Assembly (NCBI RefSeq): GCF_019801465.1
Contig: NZ_JAHVJA010000003.1
Coordinates: 372,001 to 436,000 of the forward strand
DNA from: Leisingera daeponensis
GTDB lineage: Bacteria > Pseudomonadota > Alphaproteobacteria > Rhodobacterales > Rhodobacteraceae
Direction of reading: 5' to 3'
DNA: 64,000 bases
Part shown: positions 52,107-59,956 of the stretch, piece after piece
Layout of the letters: every line of letters starts with the position of its first letter
Numbering within the stretch: the stretch's first letter is position 1
The notes under the pieces: generated by a model
The model's database searches: none
Seen by the model: the letters and a program-made list of their open reading frames with translations, nothing else
Told to the model about the DNA's origin: nothing
Made by a program: the position numbers and the translations under genes

Positions 52107-52347
52107 TGACAGCGTGTCTCAGGGGGTGCGGCAGAGTCAACCGCGAGATACGTCCCGGATGGCAGGATTTCCGTCAGCCGGGACCGGTGATGCTGCAAAG
52201 CAGCAATGCCGGCGGCGGCACGGGCATGCCGCCCGGGACGGCAATTCCCCCGGGAGGACAGCCGCAACGGGCTGTCCGCAGGCGGGGAAAGCCTGGCCGC
52301 TGCCAGACGATGAGGGCGGCGGGTATCCCCTGCGCGCCGGTCCGGGC
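52107..52347. other. Remainder of the phbA / EAL gene gap
   Basis: No gene, RNA or repeat was recognised. A short inverted repeat with CCCGGGA-type half sites is near 52235-52256, adjacent to the 3' end of the EAL gene. Confidence 0.35.
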
Positions 52348-53184
52348 TCAGCCGGCCTCCTGGCGTTTCATGTCTTCGATCCAGGGCGGCGTGACAGAGG
52401 GCGCGCCGAAAAGGTAGCCCTGCAGGCAGTCGACGCCGTTTTCCACCAGAAACTCCGCATCGGCCGGGCTTTCGACCGATTCCGCGACGATGAACATGTC
52501 GAACTGTTTGGCGATACCGATCAGGGCGCGGACCACCGACTGGTTGTCGTGGCTGGCATGGATGCCGCGCACGAACTGACCGTCGATCTTGACCGCGTCA
52601 AAGAAGAACTGTCGGAAGTGGCCGATCGCAGTGGTGCTGGCGCCGAAATTGTCCAGCGCGAAGGCAATCCCGTGCTGCTGCATCCGGCCCATGAAATCAG
52701 TCACCAGTTCCGGTGCCGCCATGGCGGAGGCTTCGGTGATTTCCAGCACCAGTCGCTCGCCCAGGGTGGAATCGCGTTTCAGGAACCGTTCCAGCACCTT
52801 GTTCCAGCGCTGATAGCCGATGGAGCGGGCGGACATGTTCACCGAGAGCCGGATCTGGGAATATTTCTCCAGCGCCTTCAACCCGTGCTGCAGCGCAAGG
52901 CAATCCATTTCACGGCCGATTTCCTTGTCCTCGACCACATGCATGAATTCGCGCGCGGGGATCACGCGGCCGGTTGGATCCAGCACCCGGATGTACCCCT
53001 CGTAAAAGGCGACCCCGTGCGGCGCCATCGCCTGCATCACCGGCTGATAGGCCAGCACCGTCTGATTGTGACGCACCGCTTCGCCTACCATGTCCAGCGT
53101 GGAGCGGTCGCGCCCGGCCACCGCCGCATTCAGCGGGCTGTCGGCCCCTTCGGGAAGATCTGCCTTGGCGTTTCGTCTGGTCAT
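52348..53184 (-). CDS. EAL-domain protein with a substituted catalytic motif
   Basis: 278 residues, almost entirely an EAL domain, the cyclic-di-GMP phosphodiesterase fold. Preserved parts are the first Glu (FYEGYIRVLD), LSVNMSARSI, LVLEITEASAMA, DAVKIDGQFVRGI and LQGYLFGAPS. The DDFG motif that binds the second metal reads ALDNFGAST, so an Asp is replaced by Asn, and AEGVE reads AESVES. The protein may be a weak enzyme or a c-di-GMP or protein-binding effector. No GGDEF or sensor domain is present. It is a single-gene unit near phbA. Confidence 0.85.
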   Translation of the reverse strand: MTRRNAKADLPEGADSPLNAAVAGRDRSTLDMVGEAVRHNQTVLAYQPVMQAMAPHGVAFYEGYIRVLDPTGRVIPAREFMHVVEDKEIGREMDCLALQHGLKALEKYSQIRLSVNMSARSIGYQRWNKVLERFLKRDSTLGERLVLEITEASAMAAPELVTDFMGRMQQHGIAFALDNFGASTTAIGHFRQFFFDAVKIDGQFVRGIHASHDNQSVVRALIGIAKQFDMFIVAESVESPADAEFLVENGVDCLQGYLFGAPSVTPPWIEDMKRQEAG

Positions 53185-53309
53185 GTGCTGCTGGAACCCT
53201 GGTTACGGCAATGTTGCGGACAGTATGATGCTCCCCGCAGGGTGCCGCAAAAGGGTTGAGACGGAATTAAAGATCAAATTTGATTGTTCTGGCGGACGCC
53301 GGGCAGGCG

Positions 53310-54242
53310 TCAGCCGCCAAAGCCGGGGGTGCCCGCGTCTTCCGGGTGGCGCGCCAGGTGGGCGGCCTTGATCCCGGCAGAGGTGTCGCGGCTGCCGTCA
53401 TGGCTGTAGCCGGGCGGCGCAAAGGCATAGAGCAAGCGCTGCTTCAGGGTCAGGCCGGGCTGGGCCATGTCCTTGAAAATGCCGATCCACTCATGGAAGG
53501 CGACGCGCAGCGGATTGAAGGTGGCGATGTTGTGGACCAGCCCGTAATCGGGGCGGTCGTGGTCCTGTTCCGGCACAAAGGTGCCGAACATCCTGTCCCA
53601 GACGATGAACACGCCGGCATAGTTGCAATCCAGATAGCGCGGATTGCGGCCGTGATGGGCGCGGTGGTGGCTGGGGGTGTTCATCACCGCCTCGAACCAG
53701 CGGGGCAGGCGGCCGACCGCCTCGGTGTGGATCCAGAACTGGTAGATCAGATTGAGCCCGCCGCAGAACAGCACCAGCGCCGGATGGAAGCCCAGCAGCA
53801 CCATCGGCGCCTTGACGGTCATCATGAAGGTGAAGGTGCCGGTCCAGGTCTGCCGCAGCGCGGTGGTCAGGTTGTAGTGTTGGCTGGAGTGATGATTCAC
53901 GTGCGACGCCCAGACCCAGCGCACCCGGTGGCCGAGCCGGTGCACCCAGTAGTAGCGCAGATCGTCCAGAACAAAGCAGGCCAGGATGGCCCAGATCGAG
54001 GTGCCCATGTCCAGCGGTGTCAGCTCCCACAGGGCCATGAGCAGCGCCCAGGCGATGAAGCCCAGCAGCAGCCCCTCGGCGACGCTGCCCGCGCCCATGA
54101 TGAGGGAGGTGACGGCATCGCGGGTCTCATAGCGGCCGCCGCGTTTCTTCACGGCGATCCACAGGAATTCGGCCAGGATGGCGGCGATGAAGAACGGAAC
54201 CGCCAGCTGGGTCGCGTCCGGGTAGGAAATCTGTCCGGTCAT
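53310..54242 (-). CDS. Sterol desaturase / fatty acid hydroxylase family membrane protein
   Basis: 310 residues with four to five transmembrane helices and the full set of di-iron His motifs: WVHRLGHRVRWVW, SHVNHHSSQHYN and SHHRAHHGRNPRY, with HTEAVG between. These enzymes use a membrane di-iron centre to hydroxylate or desaturate lipids. The substrate in this organism is unknown. The start overlaps the stop of a small membrane protein gene (ATGA), and a third gene lies further upstream. Confidence 0.88.
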   Translation of the reverse strand: MTGQISYPDATQLAVPFFIAAILAEFLWIAVKKRGGRYETRDAVTSLIMGAGSVAEGLLLGFIAWALLMALWELTPLDMGTSIWAILACFVLDDLRYYWVHRLGHRVRWVWASHVNHHSSQHYNLTTALRQTWTGTFTFMMTVKAPMVLLGFHPALVLFCGGLNLIYQFWIHTEAVGRLPRWFEAVMNTPSHHRAHHGRNPRYLDCNYAGVFIVWDRMFGTFVPEQDHDRPDYGLVHNIATFNPLRVAFHEWIGIFKDMAQPGLTLKQRLLYAFAPPGYSHDGSRDTSAGIKAAHLARHPEDAGTPGFGG

Positions 54243-54637
54243 GCGGCCTCCGCGGTGGCTGCGATCTGTGCCAGCCAGTGGCGGCGCTCCCCTTCCGGCA
54301 GGGGCAGGGCGAGGCTAGGGGCCGCGAAATCGTTGAACGCGAAGTGCAGGCCGTCAGCGGTTTCGCGGACCTGGCCGGCCGTCAGACGGCGGCCAGCTGT
54401 ATCGGCGCCGAAGGCCCAGAGCAGCCCGGGGCCGTTTCCGGTCAGGATCAGCGCGGCCTGTCCGCTGGCGGCGGGCAGCACCTTGATAACGCTGTCGCCG
54501 GGAAAGTGGCGCAGCCAGGCCGTGCGGGCGCTGCCGGTGCCCAGAACGGCCTGCCGGGACCGCCCGGTCAGGTGCAGCAGCAAGGCTATTGCGGATATCC
54601 CGCCCGCAACCAGGGCCAGCAGCAATTCCAGCGGCAT
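54239..54637 (-). CDS. Small membrane-anchored protein coupled to the hydroxylase gene
   Basis: 132 residues. One N-terminal transmembrane helix (LELLLALVAGGISAIALLLH) is followed by a soluble domain of about 105 residues with beta-type sequence (DSVIKVLPAASGQAALILTG, GLLWAFGADTAGRR) that ends in an Ala-rich helix. No named family. It is coupled to the downstream hydroxylase by a four-base overlap. Confidence 0.65.
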   Translation of the reverse strand: MPLELLLALVAGGISAIALLLHLTGRSRQAVLGTGSARTAWLRHFPGDSVIKVLPAASGQAALILTGNGPGLLWAFGADTAGRRLTAGQVRETADGLHFAFNDFAAPSLALPLPEGERRHWLAQIAATAEAA

Positions 54638-54760
54638 GAACGTCCTCCCGCGGGCAGAGTGGCGGCCCGCCGGAAAGCTGTCAAAGGTGGCGTGGGGTCA
54701 AGCGCACGCGCGCCTGTCCCCTGGCCGGGGCACAGGCGGCAGCCGCGGCAGGCCCGGAGC

Positions 54761-55102
54761 CTACATCGCTGCCGCGGCGCTGCGGGGGCGCGCCAGGACC
54801 TGCATCTGCACCACCCGCTCGACGAAGGGCACCAGCCCTTCGGGGCCGGAGGCGCGGTCCTTGAGGTGGATGCAGACGTCCGGACGCAGTGCGGCGATGA
54901 TGCCGATCAGGTCGCCGCGGATCTGGTCATCCAGCCCGGCGCCCATGATCACGCATTCGATGCGCGGCTCGTTCTCCAGCTGGCGCACCACCTCGGGCTG
55001 GTCATGCGCGCCCAGCCAGTGGATCGGCAGATGGTCCAGCTCTTCAGCCACATTGCCGATCACATGCGGCAGCTTTCCGATCAGTAACACAACAGGTTTC
55101 AT
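54761..55102 (-). CDS. Receiver-like small protein, function unknown
   Basis: 113 residues with alternating beta/alpha character: KPVVLLIGKLPHVIGNVAEE, IHWLGAHDQPEVVRQLENEP, IECVIMGAGLDDQIRGDLIG, DVCIHLKDRASGPEGLVPFV. This resembles a CheY-type receiver without the phospho-accepting Asp: the beta-3 end reads VIMGAGL. ATG 55102 has a GGAGAG ribosome site at suitable spacing; an in-frame GTG at 55114 is less likely. It lies 124 bp upstream of the hydroxylase cluster. Confidence 0.6.
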   Translation of the reverse strand: MKPVVLLIGKLPHVIGNVAEELDHLPIHWLGAHDQPEVVRQLENEPRIECVIMGAGLDDQIRGDLIGIIAALRPDVCIHLKDRASGPEGLVPFVERVVQMQVLARPRSAAAAM

Positions 55103-55196
55103 TTCACTCTCCACCCTATGCCAGGGCGCCTTATCTGGACGTCCCTCCGTTTACAGGTAGTGCGAAATTCTGCCGGGTCAGGTGGTGCAGGCGCGC

Positions 55197-55553
55197 TCAG
55201 AATGAATAGGTGACCGATTTGCCTTTGCCCTTGTTCCGCGTGAAGGTCACGGTGTTGCCGTCCAGCGAAACCGTCTGGCAGTCCTGCGGCAGCTGGGTGT
55301 TTCCGATATAGACATTGCGGCAGACAAAGCGCTTGTTCCAGACCCAGGCGCCGACAATTTTTTCCCCCTTGCTCGAAACCCCTGTCAGCTTGCCGTCCGC
55401 GCCGACAACAATCCAGCTGTTCCCGGAAACAAGTTTCTTGCCGGCAACAGCCGCGACAAAATCGCTTTGCTTCTTGATGGCCCCGGCGCTGGCCGGCGCT
55501 GCGGCAGCAATGCTGAATGCCAGGGCGCAGGCAGTCAAATGCAGGATTCTCAT
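55197..55553 (-). CDS. Small exported protein, function unknown
   Basis: 118 residues with a clear signal peptide (LHLTACALAFSIAAAAPASAG). The mature part is basic and beta-rich (VSGNSWIVVGADGKLTGVSS, IVGAWVWNKRFVCRNVYIGN, TQLPQDCQTVSLDGN), with two cysteines that could form a disulfide. It ends with a Lys/Gly-rich stretch. No family recognised. It lies alone between the receiver-like gene and the TlpA gene. Confidence 0.65.
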   Translation of the reverse strand: MRILHLTACALAFSIAAAAPASAGAIKKQSDFVAAVAGKKLVSGNSWIVVGADGKLTGVSSKGEKIVGAWVWNKRFVCRNVYIGNTQLPQDCQTVSLDGNTVTFTRNKGKGKSVTYSF

Positions 55554-55619
55554 GGGGGTCCCTCCCGGCTTACTTGTTAACAGAACACCGGGAGAGTGTG
55601 TCAGATCAGGCCGGATTTT

Positions 55620-56207
55620 TCAATTGGAGGCTGTGGATCCGCCGCTTGGCTCTCCGATCATCGCCTGAACGATCGCCTTGGCGCTGTCCGAGTTCCACTC
55701 GGCGTCGCCCAAGAGCCGCGCCACCTCGTTGCCGTCGCGGTCCAGCAGCACCGTGATCGGCAGGCCGATCACCGCCATCTCCCGCGCCAGCGCCTGTTTC
55801 GGGTCCTGGTGGCGGGGCAGGCTGTTGATGCCGTTCTCGTCAAAGAACTTCTGGATGCCCGCGGGGGAGTTGCGGCCGGTGGCGATGGTCAGCACCTGAA
55901 AATCCTCGCCGCCGAACTCCTGCTGCAGCTCCTCCAGCTGCGGCATCTCCTTGCGGCACGGTGCGCACCAGGTGGCCCAGAAGTTCAGCAGAACCACTTT
56001 GCCGTGGTAGTCGGCTAGGGTCGCGGTGCCGGCGCCGTCTGCCAGATCGAACGCGGCAGCAGAGACCGGTTTCGGCTCGGCATGCACCACCAGTTTCTTC
56101 ATCGAACCTTCGCGCAAGCCTTCCAGAAGCGCGGGGTCCGCCGCCGCCGCGGCATTTGCACCCAAGGTCAGGGCCATATAAAGGGAAAGCTGACGAAACA
56201 GACGCAT
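55620..56207 (-). CDS. TlpA-family thiol-disulfide oxidoreductase
   Basis: 195 residues with an N-terminal signal or anchor ([16 protein letters not shown]). The thioredoxin-fold domain carries [20 protein letters not shown], with the redox CxxC as WCAPC, and the cis-Pro loop in [15 protein letters not shown]. It acts in the periplasm, for example in reducing apocytochromes or specific partners. It is divergent from argH with only 20 bp between the two starts. Confidence 0.92.
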   Translation of the reverse strand: MRLFRQLSLYMALTLGANAAAAADPALLEGLREGSMKKLVVHAEPKPVSAAAFDLADGAGTATLADYHGKVVLLNFWATWCAPCRKEMPQLEELQQEFGGEDFQVLTIATGRNSPAGIQKFFDENGINSLPRHQDPKQALAREMAVIGLPITVLLDRDGNEVARLLGDAEWNSDSAKAIVQAMIGEPSGGSTASN

Positions 56208-56227
56208 ATTATCTCCGGGATTCCACC

Positions 56228-57622
56228 ATGACAGATCAATCCTCGAACCAGATGTGGGGCGGCCGCTTTGCCGCTGGCCCGGACGCGATCATGGAGGCGA
56301 TCAATGCCTCGATCGGGTTCGACAAGCGGATGGCAGCGCAGGACATTGCAGGCTCCAGGGCCCATGCGGCGATGCTCGCCGCCACAGGCGTCATTACGGA
56401 TAATGATGCCGAGGCCATTCGGGAAGGGCTGCTCACCGTTTTGTCAGAGATCGAGGGCGGAACCTTCCGGTTTTCCACCGCACTGGAAGACATCCACATG
56501 AATGTGGAGGCCCGCCTGAAAGAGATCATCGGCGAGCCTGCGGGCCGTCTGCACACCGGCCGCAGCCGCAATGACCAGGTGGCGACCGATTTCAAACTCT
56601 GGGTGCGCGACCAGCTGGACGCGGCGGAATCGGGCCTGCTGGCGCTGATCCGCGCGCTTCTGTCGCAGGCTGAGGCAGGGGCGGATTGGGTGATGCCAGG
56701 CTTCACCCACCTGCAGACCGCGCAGCCGGTGACCTGGGGCCACCATATGATGGCCTATGTCGAGATGTTCGGCCGCGATCTGTCCCGCGTGCGCGACGCC
56801 CGCGCCCGGATGAACGAATCGCCGCTGGGCGCCGCCGCGCTGGCCGGCACCTCCTTCCCGATCGACCGGGAGATGACCGCCAAGGCGCTGGGTTTTGACC
56901 GCCCGGCAGCAAACTCGCTGGATGCGGTCAGCGACCGCGACTTTGCGCTGGAGTTCCTGAGCACCGCCTCGATCAGCGCCGTGCACCTCAGCCGCTTCGC
57001 TGAGGAGCTGGTGATCTGGTCCTCCGCCCAGTTCCGCTTCGTAACGCTCAGCGACCGCTTCTCCACCGGCTCGTCGATTATGCCGCAGAAGAAGAACCCG
57101 GACGCTGCCGAGCTGATCCGCGCCAAGGTGGGCCGGATCTTCGGCGCCAACACCGCGCTGATGATGGTGATGAAGGGGCTGCCGCTGGCCTATTCCAAGG
57201 ACATGCAGGAAGACAAGGAGCAGGTCTTTGATGCTGCCGACAACTGGATGCTGGCGCTGGCGGCGATGGAAGGCATGGTCAAGGACATGACCGGCAACCG
57301 CGAGTCGCTTGCCGCCGCGGCGGGTTCCGGCTTCTCCACCGCCACCGACCTGGCCGACTGGCTGGTGCGGGTGCTGAAGGTGCCGTTCCGCGACGCCCAC
57401 CATGTGACCGGCACGCTGGTCGCGATGGCCGAAAGCCGCGGCTGCGACCTGCCGGACCTGCCGCTGGCCGACATGCAGGGCGTTCACGAAGGCATCACCG
57501 AGGACATCTTCTCTGTGCTCGGCGTCGAAAACTCGGTAAACTCGCGCATGTCCTACGGCGGCACCGCGCCCGCCCAGGTGCGCGCGCAGATCGCCCGCTG
57601 GCAGGGCATCCTGGCGGGCTGA
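56228..57622 (+). CDS. argH: Argininosuccinate lyase
   Basis: Cleaves argininosuccinate to arginine and fumarate, the last step of arginine synthesis. The 464-residue product has [20 protein letters not shown] at the start, [33 protein letters not shown] and the superfamily signature [21 protein letters not shown] 56228 is chosen; the open frame continues upstream across the divergent TlpA gene. Two small lipoprotein genes follow. Confidence 0.96.
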   Translation: MTDQSSNQMWGGRFAAGPDAIMEAINASIGFDKRMAAQDIAGSRAHAAMLAATGVITDNDAEAIREGLLTVLSEIEGGTFRFSTALEDIHMNVEARLKEIIGEPAGRLHTGRSRNDQVATDFKLWVRDQLDAAESGLLALIRALLSQAEAGADWVMPGFTHLQTAQPVTWGHHMMAYVEMFGRDLSRVRDARARMNESPLGAAALAGTSFPIDREMTAKALGFDRPAANSLDAVSDRDFALEFLSTASISAVHLSRFAEELVIWSSAQFRFVTLSDRFSTGSSIMPQKKNPDAAELIRAKVGRIFGANTALMMVMKGLPLAYSKDMQEDKEQVFDAADNWMLALAAMEGMVKDMTGNRESLAAAAGSGFSTATDLADWLVRVLKVPFRDAHHVTGTLVAMAESRGCDLPDLPLADMQGVHEGITEDIFSVLGVENSVNSRMSYGGTAPAQVRAQIARWQGILAG

Positions 57623-57676
57623 TCCCGCCGGCGGGATCCGCCCGTTGAAGGCCGCTGTGCGGCAAGGAGGCAGACA

Positions 57677-57853
57677 ATGCGCAACATGATCTTTGCTTTG
57701 CTGGGGCTGGCGGTGCTGGCGGCCTGCGGCGCTGATGGCGAGCCGGTGCAGCCGACCCTGAACGCAGGTGTCGGCGTCGGCAGCGGCGGCGTGCATCTCG
57801 GCGGCGCGGTGGGCCTTCACAAGGGACCCGTCAGCGTCTTTCTGGGCTTCTAG
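57677..57853 (+). CDS. Small lipoprotein downstream of argH
   Basis: 58 residues with a lipoprotein signal (IFALLGLAVLAACGADG, lipobox LAAC), so Cys at about residue 17 would be lipidated. The mature peptide is Gly/Val-rich (LNAGVGVGSGGVHLGGAVGL, KGPVSVFLGF). An AAGGAGG site 6 bases upstream supports it. It is below usual length limits. A terminator follows at 57897. Possibly an envelope-exposed peptide of unknown role; its tail resembles that of the next lipoprotein. Confidence 0.72.
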   Translation: MRNMIFALLGLAVLAACGADGEPVQPTLNAGVGVGSGGVHLGGAVGLHKGPVSVFLGF

Positions 57854-57896
57854 CCGCCGGCGCTCTTGATGCGGCGCTGCCGAACAACCATTTCGG

Positions 57897-57927
57897 AACC
57901 GCCCCGCCGTCAGGCCGGGGCGGTTTT
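57897..57927 (+). terminator. Terminator between the two small lipoprotein genes
   Basis: A 10-bp stem, AACCGCCCCG (57897-57906) with CGGGGCGGTT (57916-57925), over a nine-base loop, followed by TTGGTTT. It ends the argH-lipoprotein transcript 44 bp after the stop and lies 20 bp before the second lipoprotein start. Confidence 0.85.
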
Positions 57928-57945
57928 GGTTTCAAGGATATTGCA

Positions 57946-58098
57946 ATGAAAGCAGCTCTTGTTGTTGTGGCCCTGCTGGGCCTGGCCGCCTGCGATACCG
58001 GCGCTCCGGCGTCCAACCCGCCGCAGCCTTCCGAACCGGCCGCGACCGGCGTGAAAATCTCCGGCTACGGCCGGGTTGGAGTGTCCGGCTCGTTCTAG
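57946..58098 (+). CDS. Second small lipoprotein
   Basis: 50 residues: KAALVVVALLGLAACDTGAP with lipobox LAAC, then a Pro/Ser/Ala spacer and VKISGYGRVGVSGSF. It follows the first lipoprotein after a terminator that leaves no room for an ordinary promoter, so expression would depend on read-through or a promoter overlapping the hairpin. The shared lipobox and the Gly-Val-Phe tail suggest it and the 57677 gene are distant duplicates. No strong ribosome site is visible (AAGGAT upstream). Confidence 0.6.
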   Translation: MKAALVVVALLGLAACDTGAPASNPPQPSEPAATGVKISGYGRVGVSGSF

Positions 58099-58431
58099 CA
58101 AACACGGGCTATACCCGGTCCGGGCCGCTGTCCCGTCCGGTTGCTGTCTGCTTCGGTGCGTTCCGTATCTGATAGGCAGAACGTCAGCGATTGGAAATGG
58201 CGGCGCCGCCAAGGAGCGGAGGCGGGACGGGAGGGTTGCTCCCGCACGCGAAACGTCGTCATTGCGTGCCCGTGCCAATGGGCCCTGTTCCTGGGTGCCG
58301 GGGGTGTCAGGCCCGGCGGGTGACCGCGATCAGGGCTTACTCTGCCAGTCCGGGTTTAGAATGCGGTGACAGGGGCGTGCGCCGGTTGCGCAACACCATA
58401 TGCGTTGCGCTTGCCGCGGCCGCCGCGCCGT
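58099..58431. other. Gap upstream of repeat copy D, no gene seen
   Basis: About 330 bp after the second lipoprotein with no convincing coding frame, tRNA or known RNA. An 18-codon GTG frame near 58380-58436 has no ribosome site and was not accepted. The lysA promoter is probably further right, beyond the repeat. Confidence 0.4.
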
Positions 58432-58575
58432 GAGTATTCTTGCAAAGTAGAAGAGACATGTTGCGCTGCTTCTTTGCCGGAATACTCGCCCCCCGCCGCG
58501 CGGCAGCGCGGCGCTTGGCCCAACGGGCGCGGGCGCATCTTTGATGCGTCTGCGGCGGGCGGGAGTGCTGCCTTG
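58432..58575 (-). repeat. Dispersed intergenic palindromic repeat, copy D, with paired GAGTATT boxes
   Basis: The inverse orientation of copies A-C. Reading on the minus strand: CACTCCCGCC; hairpin GCATC / AAA / GATGC (58535-58547); CCGTTGGGCC; hairpin GCGCCGCGC / TGCC / GCGCGGC (about 58496-58515); then GGCGAGTATTCCGGCAAAG. A second box in the opposite sense (GAGTATTCTTGCAAAG) lies at about 58433-58448, so two boxes face each other. It lies upstream of lysA. Confidence 0.75.
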
Positions 58576-58642
58576 TTGCAGCTGCGCGGCCTGAGCCGGA
58601 ATCATTTGATCCATCTGCCCCTTTTGCCCTAAACGCGGGGGC

Positions 58643-59908
58643 ATGGATCATTTTCTCTACCGTGACGGCGCTCTTTGCGCCGAAGACGTTCCCATCTCCG
58701 AGATCGCCGCGGCGGTGGGCACCCCGTTCTATGTCTATTCCACCGCCACCCTGCTGCGCCATTTCCGGCTGTTCGACGAGGCGCTGGAGGGCACCGACCA
58801 CCTGGTCTGCTTTGCGATGAAGGCGGCCTCCAACCAGGCGATCCTGAAGACCCTGGCGCAGGCCGGCGCGGGCATGGATGTGGTCAGCCAGGGCGAATAC
58901 CTGCGCGCCAAGGCGGCGGGCGTGCCGGGCGACCGGATCGTGTTTTCCGGTGTCGGCAAGACGGCAGAGGAAATCCGCGTGGCCCTGACCGGCGGCATCC
59001 GCCAGTTCAACGTGGAATCCGAACCGGAGATGGAAGTGATCAGCGCCGTGGCTGAGGAGCTGGGAACGTTGGCGCCGATCACCATCCGGGTCAACCCGGA
59101 TGTCGACGCCAAGACCCACGCCAAGATCGCCACCGGCAAATCCGAGAACAAGTTCGGCATCCCGATCGCCCGCGCCCGCGAGGTCTACGCCCGCGCCGCC
59201 GCGCTGCCGGGGCTGGAGGTGGTGGGGATCGATGTCCACATCGGCTCGCAGCTGACCGATCTGGAGCCGTTCCGGCTGGCCTACCAGAAAGTGGCGGAGC
59301 TGACCGAAACCCTGCGCACTGACGGTCACGATATCCGCCGCCTCGACCTCGGCGGCGGCCTCGGCATCCCATATGAGCGGTCCAACTCGGCACCGCCGCT
59401 GCCGGTAGAATACGGCCAGATGGTCAAGGAGACCCTGGGGCACCTAGGCTGCGAGATCGAGATCGAGCCGGGCCGGCTGATCGCGGGCAACGCGGGCCAG
59501 CTGGTCAGCAAGGTGATCTATGTGAAATCGGGCGAGGGGCGCGATTTCCTGATCCTGGATGCGGCGATGAACGACCTGATCCGCCCGGCGATGTATGAAG
59601 CGCATCACGACATCATCCCGGTCGAGGAACCTGCCGCCGGCACCGAGAGCCGGCCCTATGACGTCGTCGGCCCGGTCTGCGAAACCGGCGACACCTTTGC
59701 CAAGCAGCGCGACCTGCCGCCGCTTGCTGCCGGGGATCTGGTCTCTTTCCGCAGCGCCGGCGCCTATGGCGCAGTGATGGCCAGCGAGTACAACTCCCGC
59801 CCGCTGATCCCCGAAGTGCTTGTGCACGGGGATCAATTCGCGGTTATTCGCCGGCGGCCGGACTATGAAGATATGATAAACCGCGATACCATCCCGGAGT
59901 GGCTCTGA
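58643..59908 (+). CDS. lysA: Diaminopimelate decarboxylase
   Basis: A PLP enzyme that makes lysine from meso-diaminopimelate. The 421-residue product has the PLP-binding lysine in VCFAMKAASNQAIL (about residue 60), the phosphate-binding glycines in LDLGGGLGIPY, IEPGRLIAGNAGQLV, and the active-site VCETGDTFAKQRDLP. SAGAYGAVMASEYNSRP is another family block. It is preceded by repeat copy D and followed after 48 bp by the TIGR02302 gene, an order common in roseobacters. Confidence 0.96.
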   Translation: MDHFLYRDGALCAEDVPISEIAAAVGTPFYVYSTATLLRHFRLFDEALEGTDHLVCFAMKAASNQAILKTLAQAGAGMDVVSQGEYLRAKAAGVPGDRIVFSGVGKTAEEIRVALTGGIRQFNVESEPEMEVISAVAEELGTLAPITIRVNPDVDAKTHAKIATGKSENKFGIPIARAREVYARAAALPGLEVVGIDVHIGSQLTDLEPFRLAYQKVAELTETLRTDGHDIRRLDLGGGLGIPYERSNSAPPLPVEYGQMVKETLGHLGCEIEIEPGRLIAGNAGQLVSKVIYVKSGEGRDFLILDAAMNDLIRPAMYEAHHDIIPVEEPAAGTESRPYDVVGPVCETGDTFAKQRDLPPLAAGDLVSFRSAGAYGAVMASEYNSRPLIPEVLVHGDQFAVIRRRPDYEDMINRDTIPEWL

Positions 59909-59956
59909 AGCGATCCGGGCGTGATCCGGCGCGGGCCATCAGAACATGAGGCCCGT

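Noticed and set aside
56444-57820. Minus-strand frame opposite argH
   Set aside because: Shadow of a highly conserved gene; no independent motif.
58337-59443. Minus-strand frame across repeat copy D and lysA
   Set aside because: It crosses an intergenic repeat and an established gene, with no start signal.
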